Assembly (NCBI RefSeq): GCF_900110875.1
Contig: NZ_FOFM01000008.1
Location: 91,349-155,348, forward strand
Origin: Pseudovibrio axinellae
GTDB taxonomy: Bacteria > Pseudomonadota > Alphaproteobacteria > Rhizobiales > Stappiaceae
Reading direction: 5' to 3'
Length of the DNA: 64,000 bases
Below the pieces are notes generated by a model, which was not told the origin of the DNA, did no database searches, and saw nothing but the letters and a program-made list of their open reading frames with translations. Position numbers and translations under genes: made by a program. Below, piece after piece: positions 1-10,211 of the stretch (positions are counted from its first letter, which is position 1; the number at the start of each line of letters is the position of its first letter).

Positions 1-614
1 TGGAGAAAATCCGCCCCTCAGCAGGTACGACAAGCTTTACCCGTCAGCAAGAGCCTCTCGGTCTTGGCCATGCTATCTGGTGCGCACGCGACCTCATCGG
101 CAACGAGCCCTTTGCAATTTTGCTGCCAGACATGTTGATGAAGGCGCCAAAGGGCTGCCTTTCTCAAATGGTTAAAGCCTATGAAAGCCATGGCGGCAAC
201 GTCATTTCTGTTGAAGAGGTCCCCTTCGACCAGACACATAATTACGGCATTGTCGAGCGCGGTGAGCCTCGTACAGATGGAACCTTTGCCATCACGGGCA
301 TGGTTGAAAAACCAGAGCCGGGAACTGCCCCCTCCAACCTATACATTAATGGCCGCTATATTTTGCAACCAGAAATTTTTGACCTTTTGGGCGAGCAAAC
401 CAAAGGTGCTGGCGGCGAAATTCAGCTCACGGACGCAATGCTCACTTTAATGGGGAAGCAGTCATTCCATGGCGTCGAATTCCGTGGAGAAACATACGAC
501 TGCGGCTCGCGTAAAGGATTCCTTTCCGCAAATGTGGCCTATGCGCTGGATGACCATGAACTTGCAGTGGAGCTCCGTCCAATGCTCGACAAACTTCTTG
601 TAAAAGCAAGCTGA
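1..614 (+). CDS. galU: UTP-glucose-1-phosphate uridylyltransferase (GalU), 5' end missing
   Basis: C-terminal about 200 residues of GalU; the reading frame is open from position 3 and the start lies outside the window. The enzyme makes UDP-glucose from glucose 1-phosphate and UTP in the cytoplasm. Visible family motifs are RQQEPLGLGHAIWCAR near the window edge, LLPDMLM, the NGRYILQP stretch, GAGGEIQLTDAM and the C-terminal YDCGSRKGF with its GxxxGF pattern. It is followed after 17 bases by a nucleotide-sugar epimerase on the same strand, so UDP-glucose supply and sugar modification appear to be co-expressed for a surface polysaccharide. No defect is seen in the visible part. Confidence 0.95.
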   Translation, partial: EKIRPSAGTTSFTRQQEPLGLGHAIWCARDLIGNEPFAILLPDMLMKAPKGCLSQMVKAYESHGGNVISVEEVPFDQTHNYGIVERGEPRTDGTFAITGMVEKPEPGTAPSNLYINGRYILQPEIFDLLGEQTKGAGGEIQLTDAMLTLMGKQSFHGVEFRGETYDCGSRKGFLSANVAYALDDHELAVELRPMLDKLLVKAS

Positions 615-631
615 ATATCAGGAAACGCGAA

Positions 632-1642
632 ATGGAAAAGGTACTTGTAACAGGCACCGCAGGTTTTATTGGCAACGCCGTAGCGCTTCGCCTGTTGCAA
701 GAAGGCTCTCATGTCATTGGTCTTGATTGCGTTACTGATTATTATGATGTGACGCTCAAAGAACAACGTCTTAAGCGCCTTACGTCCTCCAACCATTTCA
801 CTGAGGAACGCATAAGACTTGAAGATGCAGATTCTGTTATGCGCATCTTCAAGCAACATTCGCCTACAAAAGTTATTCATCTCGCCGCACAAGCAGGCGT
901 AAGGTATTCTCTGGAAAACCCGCAATCCTATGTAGATTCAAACATCACTGGATTCTTGAGTATTTTGGAGGCCATCAGAGCGCATCCTGTAGAGCATATG
1001 GTCTATGCGTCTACCAGCTCTGTCTACGGCTTGGATGAAACCATGCCACTAACGACACATCGCGGCGGGAACCATCCCGTTTCATTTTACGCAGCCACCA
1101 AAAAGGCGAATGAAGCAATGGCGCATTCTTATGCGCACCTTTTCAACCTTCCGTGCACCGGCCTGCGTTTCTTTACTGTCTATGGACCGTGGGGCCGCCC
1201 GGACATGGCCCTCTTCAAGTTCACCAAGGCGATTTTAGAGGACAAACCAGTGCCCTTATTTAATGGGGGCAATATGGTTCGCGACTTCACCTATGTAGAT
1301 GATATCGTTGAAGGCATTTTGCGAGTTGCAAAGCATGCCCCAAAGCGAACACCGCTTTGGGATGGAAAGCAAGCAGACCCTGCAAGCTCAAGCGCGCCAT
1401 TTCAGCTCTTTAATATTGGCAACAGTACACCAGTTCAACTGATGGACTATCTTGCAGCCATCGAAGACGCGCTCGGTAAAACGGCAGAGCGAGAGCTTCT
1501 CCCATTTCAGGCTGGCGACGTACCAGCAACCTTTGCAGACGTCAGCGACCTAATCGAAACAACCGGCTTCAAACCTCAAACCTCTGTAAAGACGGGGGTT
1601 GCAAACTTCGTCAAATGGTATCGGGATTACTACAATGTCTAG
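632..1642 (+). CDS. NAD-dependent epimerase, UDP-glucuronate 4-epimerase type (CapI-like)
   Basis: 336-residue extended short-chain dehydrogenase. A Rossmann GTAGFIG motif lies at residues 8-14, the catalytic Y153xxxK157 in YAATKK, a TSS upstream of it, and the strongly diagnostic LRFFTVYGPWGRPDMALFKF block of the CapI/LspL UDP-glucuronate 4-epimerases. The family interconverts UDP-glucuronate and UDP-galacturonate with bound NAD. The start ATG follows an AGGAA ribosome site. It sits 17 bases behind galU and 21 bases ahead of a nucleotide-sugar dehydrogenase, the grouping found in capsule and O-antigen clusters. The exact substrate (UDP-GlcA or an N-acetylated uronate) cannot be fixed from sequence alone. 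Confidence 0.9.
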   Translation: MEKVLVTGTAGFIGNAVALRLLQEGSHVIGLDCVTDYYDVTLKEQRLKRLTSSNHFTEERIRLEDADSVMRIFKQHSPTKVIHLAAQAGVRYSLENPQSYVDSNITGFLSILEAIRAHPVEHMVYASTSSVYGLDETMPLTTHRGGNHPVSFYAATKKANEAMAHSYAHLFNLPCTGLRFFTVYGPWGRPDMALFKFTKAILEDKPVPLFNGGNMVRDFTYVDDIVEGILRVAKHAPKRTPLWDGKQADPASSSAPFQLFNIGNSTPVQLMDYLAAIEDALGKTAERELLPFQAGDVPATFADVSDLIETTGFKPQTSVKTGVANFVKWYRDYYNV

Positions 1643-1663
1643 GACATCCCAAGGTGCCAATAT

Positions 1664-2950
1664 ATGGAAGAAGTTGTCTCAGTTGTCGGGCTTGGCTATG
1701 TAGGCCTGCCCCTTGCTTGTGCTCTGGCGCATGCAGGCATCAAAACTATTGGTTATGACATCGATCGCTGTCGAGTTCGTGAGCTTCTCAACGGGCATGA
1801 CCGAACTTCGTCTGTGGGCAAAACCGCAATAAACTCAAAAAACTTAACACTAACCGACTCAGCACCTGACATCAGGCAGGCCCGCGTTCATATAGTCACC
1901 GTCCCCACGCCAATCAACCCCTCGAAACGACCTGATCTTGGTCCGTTAAAAAGCGCTTCCAAAACAGTAGGTGCTTTCATGAAACCCAACGATATCGTTG
2001 TATTTGAATCCACGGTCTATCCCGGCGCAACTGAAGAGATCGCGGTGCCGCTTTTACAAAGGGAATCTGGCCTATGTTATCAACGAGACTTTCAAGTTGG
2101 GTATTCCCCTGAACGCATTAACCCAGGCGACAAGAAGCACACAATCTCCAACCTCCTTAAAATCGTATCAGCAAGCTCAGAAGAAGCGCTCGACACACTC
2201 ACGCAGCTTTATAGCAAGATTGTCAAAGCAGGCATTTACAAAGCCCCATCAATTAAAGTTGCAGAAGCAGCAAAGGTGATTGAGAACACGCAGCGGGACC
2301 TGAACATTGCGCTGATGAACGAGCTGTCCATGCTCTTCCATGCCATGGATATCGACACCCATGACGTTTTGGAAGGTGCCAGTACAAAATGGAATTTCCT
2401 ACCGTTTTCGCCAGGCCTTGTGGGCGGTCATTGTATTGGGGTTGACCCCTACTACCTTACAGACAAGGCTCACCAGCTGGGTTTTTCACCACGCGTCATT
2501 CTTGCTGGTAGAGGAACAAACGAAGAAATGAGCCGCTTCATAGCCACTGAAGTCATCCAAAAATGCGTTCAGCTTGCACGACCTATGCCTCCACGCATCG
2601 CGGTTCTGGGTATCACCTATAAGAAAGATGTCCCTGATACTCGAAACTCGAAGGTCATTGATCTGATCAAAGAGCTGGAGCGCTTTGGCGCCCGCGTCTT
2701 TGTAGTAGATCCCTTGGCAGACCCGCAACACACCAAAGATCATTTCGCAATAGAGCTATCGGACCAAGACACGCCCGTCGAATGTGATGCAGTCATTCTG
2801 GCCGTTCCACACAGTGCGTTCTTCGAAAAAGACGACCCCTGGCAGTTGATGGAAAGGTACTTAAGTGCCGAAAACGTTCTTGTAGCAGATCTTCATTGTC
2901 TCTTAGACAGAAAAAAGACACCACAACACGTCGTATTGTGGCGTCTTTAA
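1664..2950 (+). CDS. nucleotide sugar dehydrogenase (TviB/WbpO/CapL type)
   Basis: 428-residue UDP-sugar 6-dehydrogenase that oxidises C6 twice to give a UDP-uronate. Seen: N-terminal NAD site GLGYVGLP (9-16), IVTVPTP (78-84), PERINPGD (149-156), the helix KVAEAAKVIENTQRD, and the active-site cysteine C257 in GGHCIGVDPYYLT. The DPYYLT form and the long NPGD block are typical of the UDP-N-acetylhexosamine dehydrogenase branch (TviB, WbpO, CapL) rather than UDP-glucose dehydrogenase, so a UDP-GlcNAc or UDP-GalNAc substrate is likely but inferred. The final codons overlap a terminator hairpin (2914-2948). Last gene of the galU cluster. Confidence 0.9.
   Translation: MEEVVSVVGLGYVGLPLACALAHAGIKTIGYDIDRCRVRELLNGHDRTSSVGKTAINSKNLTLTDSAPDIRQARVHIVTVPTPINPSKRPDLGPLKSASKTVGAFMKPNDIVVFESTVYPGATEEIAVPLLQRESGLCYQRDFQVGYSPERINPGDKKHTISNLLKIVSASSEEALDTLTQLYSKIVKAGIYKAPSIKVAEAAKVIENTQRDLNIALMNELSMLFHAMDIDTHDVLEGASTKWNFLPFSPGLVGGHCIGVDPYYLTDKAHQLGFSPRVILAGRGTNEEMSRFIATEVIQKCVQLARPMPPRIAVLGITYKKDVPDTRNSKVIDLIKELERFGARVFVVDPLADPQHTKDHFAIELSDQDTPVECDAVILAVPHSAFFEKDDPWQLMERYLSAENVLVADLHCLLDRKKTPQHVVLWRL
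2914..2948. terminator. bidirectional terminator overlapping the 3' end of the dehydrogenase gene
   Basis: An inverted repeat AAAGAC-x-CCACAA with a 9-base loop and TTGTGG-x-GTCTTT ends two bases before the last base of the stop codon. An A tract on the left and a T tract on the right let it work in both directions; on the minus strand it gives tgt a U-rich 3' end. The convergent genes therefore share one terminator, part of which is coding sequence. Confidence 0.7.
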
Positions 2951-3002
2951 AACGGCTTGAACGCTATCACCCAAGCCTGTTAGATCAAAGCGAAACTAAA
3001 TA

Positions 3003-4184
3003 TTAAGACCAGACGTAAGGCTCAAGATCTCCACGTGCCCAGTCTTCCTTCGTCTGCTGGCGAAATTCTTCAAAGCGACCTTCATCAATGGCATCGCGAA
3101 TGCCTTGCATGAGATACTGGTAGTAAGCAAGGTTATTCCATGTCAACAGCATCGCACCCAGCCCCTCGTTCACACGCACCAAGTGATGAAGGTAGGCGCG
3201 GGAATACTTGGAAGCCGCTTCGCATTGAGATTCCTCATCTAATGGGCGAGGATCTTCACTGTGACGCGCGTTCTTCAGGTTGACCTTGCCAAATCGGGTG
3301 TAAGCAAGCCCATGACGACCCGCACGAGTTGGCATAACACAGTCAAACTGGTCAATTCCGCGTGCAACACTTTCCAAAATATCTTCAGGCGTACCAACAC
3401 CCATCAGGTAGCGCGGCTTGTCATTGGGCATTGCTGGCGTTGTAATTTCCAGCATTTTGAGCATCACAGCCTGAGGTTCACCAACAGCCAAACCACCCAC
3501 GGAGTAGCCTTCCATTGGCAGCTCACCTAATCGCTGCGCAGATTCGATGCGAAGATCAGGTACATCACCACCTTGAACAATACCGTAAAGGCCTTGCCCC
3601 TTTTGTGGCCCACCCATGCTTTCAAACTGATTGCGGGATCGCTCAGCCCAACGCAGAGACAACTGCATTGCACGCTCAACTTCACTGCGCTCGGCAGGAA
3701 GCGCGATACACTCATCCAGCTGCATTTGAATATCAGAACCAAGCAAGCCCTGTATTTCAACTGAGCGTTCTGGGCTCATAAAGTGCTTTGACCCGTCATG
3801 ATGAGAGGAGAAAGTCACACCCTCCTCTGTCATTTTACGCAGGCCCGACAGTGACATCACCTGGAACCCGCCGGAGTCGGTCAAAATGGTGTGGTCCCAA
3901 CCCATAAACTTATGCAAACCGCCAAGTTTGGCAATGCGTTCTGCTGTTGGGCGCAGCATCAAATGGTAAGTATTGCCAAGCACAACATCAGCGCCCAGAT
4001 CACGCACCTGCTGCGGATACATAGCTTTAACCGTTGCCTGTGTTCCAACCGGCATAAACGCAGGCGTGCGCACTTTTCCATGCGGGGTTGTGATCTCACC
4101 GCGGCGCGCCATTCCTTCAGTTTTCAGCAGTTTGAAGCTGAAGGGCTTAGTTGTCGCAGCCTGTTCTGTTGTCTTTTCACTCAT
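3003..4184 (-). CDS. tgt: queuine tRNA-ribosyltransferase with degenerate zinc site
   Basis: 393-residue Tgt, which swaps guanine 34 of GUN-anticodon tRNAs for the queuosine precursor. Catalytic segments are intact: TDSGGFQ with the general acid/base Asp, GIVQGG, and FDCVMPTR with the nucleophile Asp. The zinc-binding block is not: where family members carry C-x-C-x2-C before YSRAYLHHL this protein has [16 protein letters not shown], and the downstream His ligand (normally in HN) is Asn in TWNNLAYY, so three of four ligands are lost. The ATG at 4184 was chosen; a TTG at 4187 abuts the queA stop directly and is equally possible. Last gene of the queA-tgt unit. Confidence 0.95.
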   Translation of the reverse strand: MSEKTTEQAATTKPFSFKLLKTEGMARRGEITTPHGKVRTPAFMPVGTQATVKAMYPQQVRDLGADVVLGNTYHLMLRPTAERIAKLGGLHKFMGWDHTILTDSGGFQVMSLSGLRKMTEEGVTFSSHHDGSKHFMSPERSVEIQGLLGSDIQMQLDECIALPAERSEVERAMQLSLRWAERSRNQFESMGGPQKGQGLYGIVQGGDVPDLRIESAQRLGELPMEGYSVGGLAVGEPQAVMLKMLEITTPAMPNDKPRYLMGVGTPEDILESVARGIDQFDCVMPTRAGRHGLAYTRFGKVNLKNARHSEDPRPLDEESQCEAASKYSRAYLHHLVRVNEGLGAMLLTWNNLAYYQYLMQGIRDAIDEGRFEEFRQQTKEDWARGDLEPYVWS

Positions 4185-4187
4185 CAA

Positions 4188-5267
4188 TTAAGCCTTTGCA
4201 AACAATAGCGAACTATCGCCATAACTGTAGAACCTGTATCCATTTTTGATGGCGTGACCATACGCTTTATGCATCTCTTCAAAACCACTAAAGGCGCTGA
4301 CAAGCATAAACAGCGTGGATTTTGGCAAGTGAAAATTGGTCATCAGCGCATCAATGGCTCTGAACTTGTAACCAGGGGTAATAAAGATATCTGTGCTCTT
4401 CGAAATTGGCTGGATAACCCCATCCTCATCCGCAGCTGTTTCCAGTATTCGAAGGGAGGTTGTACCAACTGAAACAACTTTGTTTCCGCGCCGCCGCACC
4501 TCATTAAGGGCAGCAGCTGTTTCTGCGCTCACCTCGCCCCATTCATAATGCATCTTATGATCTTCGGTCTTGTCTACCTTCACCGGCAAAAAGGTGCCCG
4601 CCCCCACGTGCAAGGTTACGAAGTGCTTTTCGATGCCGCGCGCTTCCAGCTTTGCAAAAAGCTCATCAGTAAAATGCAATCCAGCAGTTGGCGCTGCAAC
4701 AGCTCCCTCATACTTGGCATAGACCGTCTGATAATCAGTCCGATCCTGATCATCCTCGGCACGCTTTGCTGCAATGTAAGGCGGCAGCGGGATGTGTCCG
4801 ACCTCAGCAATAGCTGCATCCAGGTCTCCTGCATTGCGGTCAAACCGAAACAAAATATCGCCTGCCTCAGACTTCTCAACAACTTCAGCTCCAAGCTTGG
4901 CTGAACCAGCACCCTCTTCATCAAAAGCAAAACGAACACGGTCGCCAACTTTCAACTTTTTTGCTGGCTTTACAAAAGCACGCCATTCGCAAGAAGACGC
5001 ACGTTGGTGCAAGGTAACACCCACTTTGGCAGTGACGCCGTCACGTGTCCGGAATCCCAAAAGCTGGGCAGGAATAACTTTGGTATCGTTAAACACCAGA
5101 GCATCACCAGGTTCCAGCAGATCGGGCAGTGAAACCACATGATCGTCTGTCAGCAACGAATCTAGACCTGGGCGAACCACAAGCAAACGAGAACTGTCTC
5201 GCGGAGACGCTGGTCTCAACGCAATATTCTCAGCTGGCAAGTCGAAGTCGAAATCATCTACAAGCAT
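4188..5267 (-). CDS. queA: S-adenosylmethionine:tRNA ribosyltransferase-isomerase
   Basis: 359-residue QueA, the enzyme that transfers the ribosyl part of S-adenosylmethionine to preQ1 on tRNA to give epoxyqueuosine. Conserved blocks seen: [12 protein letters not shown] at the N-terminus, [25 protein letters not shown], the tandem [20 protein letters not shown] and [10 protein letters not shown] near the C-terminus. Full length for the family. Its stop codon touches the start region of tgt, so the two queuosine genes are translationally coupled. The start ATG is the first Met of the conserved DFDFDLP segment. Confidence 0.97.
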   Translation of the reverse strand: MLVDDFDFDLPAENIALRPASPRDSSRLLVVRPGLDSLLTDDHVVSLPDLLEPGDALVFNDTKVIPAQLLGFRTRDGVTAKVGVTLHQRASSCEWRAFVKPAKKLKVGDRVRFAFDEEGAGSAKLGAEVVEKSEAGDILFRFDRNAGDLDAAIAEVGHIPLPPYIAAKRAEDDQDRTDYQTVYAKYEGAVAAPTAGLHFTDELFAKLEARGIEKHFVTLHVGAGTFLPVKVDKTEDHKMHYEWGEVSAETAAALNEVRRRGNKVVSVGTTSLRILETAADEDGVIQPISKSTDIFITPGYKFRAIDALMTNFHLPKSTLFMLVSAFSGFEEMHKAYGHAIKNGYRFYSYGDSSLLFAKA

Positions 5268-5471
5268 AGGTCTCTTTTCACATACAAACAGTCAAGCGCA
5301 TCAAGGTCAGCAACGGAGTATGATGCAGGATATTGGAGGCAAGATGATTGCAATCGATATGATGCAGACTATGGCAGGCCTTTAGCTCATCAAGCCCATG
5401 CGCTTTACCCGATCAACCCAAGTACCGTCAAGCAGTCTGGGCGGTTTTGCAGCACCAACGCCAACGCAAAG

Positions 5472-5500
5472 AAAAACCCGGCAGCACAGGCCACCGGGTC
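5472..5500 (-). terminator. intrinsic terminator after the cyclophilin pair
   Basis: Read on the minus strand, ACCCGG, a 12-base loop, CCGGGT and then TTTTTC. It lies just past the stop of the cytoplasmic cyclophilin and before queA, so the cyclophilins and queA-tgt are probably separate transcripts. Confidence 0.7.
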
Positions 5501-5526
5501 TCTTTCTGCAAAAAAGCAACTGCGAC

Positions 5527-5997
5527 TTATGCGTCAGCAGCAACCTTCAAGCTAACGATCTTGTCTGGGTTGGAGACTGGCTCACCACGTTTGATCTTGT
5601 CAACGTTGTCCATGCCTTCAATAACCTGACCCCAAGCGGTGTACTGGCCGTCGAGCCAGGAAGCATCGCCAAAGCAGATGAAGAACTGGCTATCACCGGA
5701 GTTAGGGTCCATAGAACGCGCCATGGAACATGTGCCACGGGTGTGTTTTGCGTCGTTGAATTCTGCTTTCAACTTGGTGCCTGAACCACCTGTTCCTGTG
5801 CCCTGAGGACAACCGGTCTGCGCCATGAAGCCATCAATCACACGGTGGAATACGATACCGTTATAAAAGCCTTCACGAGCCAACTCTTTAATACGAGCAA
5901 CATGGTTTGGAGCCAGGTCCGGGCGCAGTTCAATAACAACGTTACCCTGTGTGGTTTCCAGCAGAAGGGTGTTTTCAGGATCTTTAATGTCAGCCAT
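5527..5997 (-). CDS. peptidyl-prolyl cis-trans isomerase, cyclophilin, cytoplasmic
   Basis: 156-residue cyclophilin-fold proline isomerase (PpiB type). Seen: FHRVIDGFMAQTG with the catalytic Arg of the FHR motif, QFFICF, and WLDGQYTAWGQV with the GQYT segment. The start is set at the Met of MADIKDPEN, where homology begins; the frame is open further upstream but that stretch is the intergenic spacer. No signal peptide, so cytoplasmic. It lies 46 bases behind a paralogue that has a signal peptide; the two share long identical blocks (LRPDLAP, EGFY, GIVFHRVIDGFMAQTG), which points to local duplication with re-targeting. Confidence 0.93.
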   Translation of the reverse strand: MADIKDPENTLLLETTQGNVVIELRPDLAPNHVARIKELAREGFYNGIVFHRVIDGFMAQTGCPQGTGTGGSGTKLKAEFNDAKHTRGTCSMARSMDPNSGDSQFFICFGDASWLDGQYTAWGQVIEGMDNVDKIKRGEPVSNPDKIVSLKVAADA

Positions 5998-6043
5998 TGG
6001 CCTGTCCTTTATTTTAGAATTAGTCTGGGTGCAGACATAGCCC

Positions 6044-6577
6044 TTACTTGGCGTCTGCCGCAACCTGCATTTTGATGATCTTATCAGGGTTACGAACAGG
6101 TTCACCCTTTTTGATCTTGTCTACCGCATCCATTCCGGCAACGACCTCACCAAATACGGTGTATTGACCGTTCAACCAGGAACCCTCATTAAACATGATA
6201 AAAAACTGGGAATTTGCACTGTTAGGGCTGCTCGAGCGTGCCATTCCAAGTGTACCGCGTTTGAAAGGCGCCTTAGAAAATTCAGCTTTCAGGTCCGGCA
6301 ATTCAGAACCACCCATGCCAGTTCCTGTCGGATCACCAGTTTGCGCCATAAAGCCATCAATCACACGGTGAAACACGATACCGTCATAAAAGCCTTCGCG
6401 GGTGAGCTGCTTGATGCGCTTCACGTGTTCAGGAGCTAAATCAGGACGCAGCGCGATTTCCACACGTCCATCTTTCAGGTCCAGATAAATTGTATTTTCA
6501 AGATCTTTGGCGCTGGCTGTAAATGGCATCATAAATGCGCCCAAAACCATCGCACATGCTGTCAGGATACGTAGCAA
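6044..6577 (-). CDS. peptidyl-prolyl cis-trans isomerase, cyclophilin, exported
   Basis: 177-residue cyclophilin with an N-terminal signal peptide (hydrophobic core LTACAMVLGAFMMPFT, cleavage likely after ASA), hence a periplasmic foldase. Catalytic and binding segments are VFHRVIDGFMAQTGDP, QFFIMF and WLNGQYTVFGEV. Translation starts at a TTG preceded by AAGGA nine bases upstream; no ATG would preserve the signal peptide. It is the promoter-proximal member of a cyclophilin pair and lies downstream of coaD in the same direction. Confidence 0.92.
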   Translation of the reverse strand: MLRILTACAMVLGAFMMPFTASAKDLENTIYLDLKDGRVEIALRPDLAPEHVKRIKQLTREGFYDGIVFHRVIDGFMAQTGDPTGTGMGGSELPDLKAEFSKAPFKRGTLGMARSSSPNSANSQFFIMFNEGSWLNGQYTVFGEVVAGMDAVDKIKKGEPVRNPDKIIKMQVAADAK

Positions 6578-6739
6578 GATTTCTGTCCTTGTCTAAGCTA
6601 ACGCGTATCTGAAAAGGCACCTGCTGGTCACCCAATACTGATACGCAAAAAAACAAAATTTAGAGCGTCGTACATAAATGCAGATAAATGTGACACCCTA
6701 AAAAGCCTAATGCTATCAAAGAGGTTTGTTGCTTTGTTT

Positions 6740-7243
6740 TCAAGCAATCACAAAGCGCTTTTTCAGCGCAACCTCAACACACTTGGGGACAAACGAGCTG
6801 TAATCTCCCCCCATTTTGGCAATTTGCCGAACCAAGGTGGCCGTAATAGGACGCATGATAGGAGAGCTCGGAAAAAACACTGTTTTGATAGCCGGTGCCA
6901 TTGCACCATTCATACCAGCCATCTGCATTTCATAGTTTAGGTCTGTCGAATCTCGCAGGCCACGCACAAGAATGTTTGAGTTATGCTCGCGCGCAGCATC
7001 AACAACCAGCCCGCTAAAGGAAACTGTACGGATGCGCGCAGCATCGGCTTTGCCAAACTGCTCTTCGCAAGCCATTCCGATGAGTTCAACTCGCTCTTCA
7101 AACGAAAACAGCGGCGCTTTTGAAGCCTGAACTCCAATTGCAACAACCACTTCGTCAGCCAAAACAAGGGATTGTTCTAAAATGTCCAGATGACCGTGTG
7201 TCATAGGATCAAACGATCCAGGATAAAGTGCAACGCGCTTCAT
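6740..7243 (-). CDS. coaD: phosphopantetheine adenylyltransferase
   Basis: 167-residue CoaD, which adenylates 4'-phosphopantetheine to dephospho-CoA in the penultimate step of coenzyme A synthesis. Seen: [16 protein letters not shown] with the TxGH nucleotidyltransferase motif, LVRGLRD, and the C-terminal [18 protein letters not shown] (family pattern S-x3-R-x6-R). Length is standard. It lies between gyrA and the cyclophilins, a conserved alphaproteobacterial order, though gyrA ends with its own terminator. Confidence 0.97.
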   Translation of the reverse strand: MKRVALYPGSFDPMTHGHLDILEQSLVLADEVVVAIGVQASKAPLFSFEERVELIGMACEEQFGKADAARIRTVSFSGLVVDAAREHNSNILVRGLRDSTDLNYEMQMAGMNGAMAPAIKTVFFPSSPIMRPITATLVRQIAKMGGDYSSFVPKCVEVALKKRFVIA

Positions 7244-7400
7244 GAGCCCTCACCTTCTTTATTCATAGAACCCATGAATAATTAGGAATTTCAATTGTGT
7301 AAGTTGAAATGCACAGTGCCCAGTGAATCAGCAAGAAACAAGCCCTTTTTCGCTACCAAAACCAAAGACCAATAGCTCGTTAAGTTCACGGTACGGCTAG

Positions 7401-7422
7401 AAAAAAGGGGCCCGCAGGCCCC
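7401..7422 (-). terminator. intrinsic terminator of gyrA
   Basis: On the minus strand GGGGCC, loop TGCG, GGCCCC and then six T. It is placed eight bases after the gyrA stop codon and is a near-ideal Rho-independent terminator. Confidence 0.92.
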
Positions 7423-7430
7423 TTCCTCAA

Positions 7431-10211
7431 TTATTCACTTGGCGTCTCGCCGCTGCTTTCATCTGTGGCAGGTGTCTCCACCTCACCACCAGTTTCAGCG
7501 CCATCAAGCGCAGCGTTCTCCGCTTCGTCATCACCATCAGCTTCGCTAATACGCTCCACCGCAACAACTTTTTCCTCAGCGGAGGTATTGAACACAATCA
7601 CACCCTGAGTTGAGCGGCCCGCAAGGCGAATCCCTGTCACAGGGCAACGGATCAGCTGACCACCGTTGGTCACCAGCATAATCTCATCACTTTCTTCGCT
7701 GCGGAAAGATGCAATGAGGCGACCATTACGATCATTCACCGTCATTGCCGCGATGCCCTTACCGCCGCGACCTGTGGTGCGGTACTCATAAGAGCTCGTA
7801 CGCTTGCCATAACCGTTCTCAGAAATAGTCAGGATGATCTGTTCGAACCCATCCATTTCTTCAAAACGTTCCTTGCTCACTCCAGCATCATCGTAAGATA
7901 CCTCACCTTCCGCCTCTTCACCGCGCAGAGCACGAGAGAGTTTCAGATAAGCCGTACGCTCTTCCGCATCACACTCAAAGTGGCCAAGGATCGTCATTGA
8001 GATAACATGATCATCGTCCGCCAGATTAATGCCGCGCACGCCGACCGAATTACGGCCAGAGAATACACGAACATCTGTCGTCGGGAAGCGGATACACATA
8101 CCACTGGACGTTGTCAGCAATACATCATCGTCTTCGGTGGACGTCATCACATTAACGATGCCATCGCCCTCATCCAACTTCATGGCGATTTTACCATTTT
8201 TGTTGATCTGGGCGAAGTCTGAAAGCTTATTCCGGCGCACGGTTCCGCGCTTGGTTGCAAACATTACATCCAGTTCTGCCCAGGTTTCCTCATCTTCAGG
8301 AAGTGGCAAAATAGATGTGATGCGCTCGCCTTGCTCTAGCGGAAGCATGTTTACCAGCGCATTCCCGCGTGCTTGCGGACTTGCAAGAGGCAAACGCCAG
8401 ACCTTCATTTTATAAGCAATACCGCGGGAGGAGAAGAACAGAACCGGAGTATGCGTATTGGCAACGAACAAACGGGTAACGAAATCCTCGTCTTTCGTCT
8501 GCATACCGGAGCGACCTTTACCACCACGACGCTGTGCACGGTAAGTATCCAGTGGAACGCGTTTGATGTAGCCTGTGTGCGACACAGTCACGACCATATC
8601 TTCGCGCTGGATTAGGTCTTCATCATCAAGATCGCCGCCACCCTCGGTAATTTCGGTCCGACGCGGTGTCGCAAATTCATCGCGAACCTCTTCCAGTTCA
8701 GTGCGAACGATCTCAAGAATACGCTCGCGGCTGCGCAAAATATCAAGGTAATCCTTGATTTCTGCAGCAAGCTTATCCAGTTCTTCAGCAATCTCATCAC
8801 GGCCAATCGCGGTCAAACGCTGCAACCGCAGCTCAAGAATGGCCCGCGCCTGATCTTCAGAGAGCTTGAACGTTCCATCTTCCTGAATGGCGTAGCGAGG
8901 ATCATCAATCAGCTGAATAAGCGGCTCAATGTCCTTTGCCGGCCAATGCCGCTCCATCAACTGACGACGCGCAGTCGCAGGATCTGGAGCCGTACGGATC
9001 AGATGAATTACATCATCGATATTTGCAGTCGCAACAGCCAAACCAACGAGAACATGAGCACGATCACGAGCTTTGGAGAGCAAGAAGCGCGTCCGGCGTC
9101 CAACAACTTCTTCACGGAACGCTATAAACGCTTTCAACATGTCCTGCAAAGCAAGCTGTTCAGGTCGGCCACCATTCAAGGCAACCACGTTACAGCCAAA
9201 GCTTTGCTGAAGCTGCGAGTAGCGGAACAGCTGGTTCAAAACCACATCTGGAACAGCATCACGCTTAAGCTCGATTACAACGCGCATGCCCTGACGGTCA
9301 GACTCATCGCGAATGTCCGAAATACCCTCAACCCGCTTCTCACGAACAAGTTCCGCGATCTTTTCGATCATGGAGGACTTGTTCACCTGATAAGGAATCT
9401 CAGTGACAATCAAAGCCATGCGGCCTGAGCGAATTTCTTCCGTTTCAACGCGGCTGCGCATAAGAACCGAGCCACGCCCAGTCTCATAAGCTGACTTAAT
9501 GCCAGCACGGCCAAGGATGAGGCCGCCCGTTGGAAAGTCTGGACCCGGAATAATTTCCATCAGCTCAGGCAAGGAGATCTCTGGGCGTTCGATCATTGCG
9601 ATCGTGCCATCAATCACTTCACCCATATTATGCGGTGGTATATTCGTTGCCATACCAACAGCGATACCACCAGCACCGTTTACCAAAAGGTTAGGGTAAC
9701 GTGCTGGAAGAACTTCAGGTTCTGTTTCAGAGCCATCATAGTTCTCGTTGAAATTGACAGTATCTTTGTCAATATCGGAAAGCTGAGTCTGAGCGACCTT
9801 TTCAAGGCGACATTCGGTATAACGCATCGCCGCGGCACGATCACCATCGACGGAACCGAAGTTGCCCTGCCCGTTAATGAGCGGCAGGCGCATGGAGAAG
9901 CTCTGCGCCAAACGCACAAGCGCGTCATAAATCGCACTATCGCCGTGCGGATGGTATTTACCCATCACATCACCGACAACACGCGCAGACTTACGGTAGG
10001 GCTTGTTCCACTCATATCCGTTTTCGTGCATGGAATACAGAATACGGCGGTGAACCGGCTTCAAACCATCACGAACATCGGGAAGCGCACGGCTAACAAT
10101 CACGCTCATTGCGTAATCGAGATAGCTGCGTTTCATTTCATCTGTGATCGAGATGGGCTGAATTTCGCTGGGAAGGCCACCTGGTGGTGTACTTAAGTCC
10201 TGATCTGCCAA
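7431..10211 (-). CDS. gyrA: DNA gyrase subunit A
   Basis: 926-residue GyrA, the breakage-reunion subunit of gyrase. The N-terminal region reads [22 protein letters not shown]; the catalytic Tyr lies in AAAMRYTE. The quinolone-resistance region is [14 protein letters not shown], with Ser and Asp in the usual wild-type positions, so no resistance substitution is seen there. The C-terminal pinwheel domain has the GyrA-box region [10 protein letters not shown], and the protein ends in a long acidic tail rich in Glu, Asp and Ser. The start is a TTG giving MADQDLS, with GAG upstream; no in-frame ATG precedes the conserved [14 protein letters not shown] segment. Confidence 0.98.
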   Translation of the reverse strand: MADQDLSTPPGGLPSEIQPISITDEMKRSYLDYAMSVIVSRALPDVRDGLKPVHRRILYSMHENGYEWNKPYRKSARVVGDVMGKYHPHGDSAIYDALVRLAQSFSMRLPLINGQGNFGSVDGDRAAAMRYTECRLEKVAQTQLSDIDKDTVNFNENYDGSETEPEVLPARYPNLLVNGAGGIAVGMATNIPPHNMGEVIDGTIAMIERPEISLPELMEIIPGPDFPTGGLILGRAGIKSAYETGRGSVLMRSRVETEEIRSGRMALIVTEIPYQVNKSSMIEKIAELVREKRVEGISDIRDESDRQGMRVVIELKRDAVPDVVLNQLFRYSQLQQSFGCNVVALNGGRPEQLALQDMLKAFIAFREEVVGRRTRFLLSKARDRAHVLVGLAVATANIDDVIHLIRTAPDPATARRQLMERHWPAKDIEPLIQLIDDPRYAIQEDGTFKLSEDQARAILELRLQRLTAIGRDEIAEELDKLAAEIKDYLDILRSRERILEIVRTELEEVRDEFATPRRTEITEGGGDLDDEDLIQREDMVVTVSHTGYIKRVPLDTYRAQRRGGKGRSGMQTKDEDFVTRLFVANTHTPVLFFSSRGIAYKMKVWRLPLASPQARGNALVNMLPLEQGERITSILPLPEDEETWAELDVMFATKRGTVRRNKLSDFAQINKNGKIAMKLDEGDGIVNVMTSTEDDDVLLTTSSGMCIRFPTTDVRVFSGRNSVGVRGINLADDDHVISMTILGHFECDAEERTAYLKLSRALRGEEAEGEVSYDDAGVSKERFEEMDGFEQIILTISENGYGKRTSSYEYRTTGRGGKGIAAMTVNDRNGRLIASFRSEESDEIMLVTNGGQLIRCPVTGIRLAGRSTQGVIVFNTSAEEKVVAVERISEADGDDEAENAALDGAETGGEVETPATDESSGETPSE

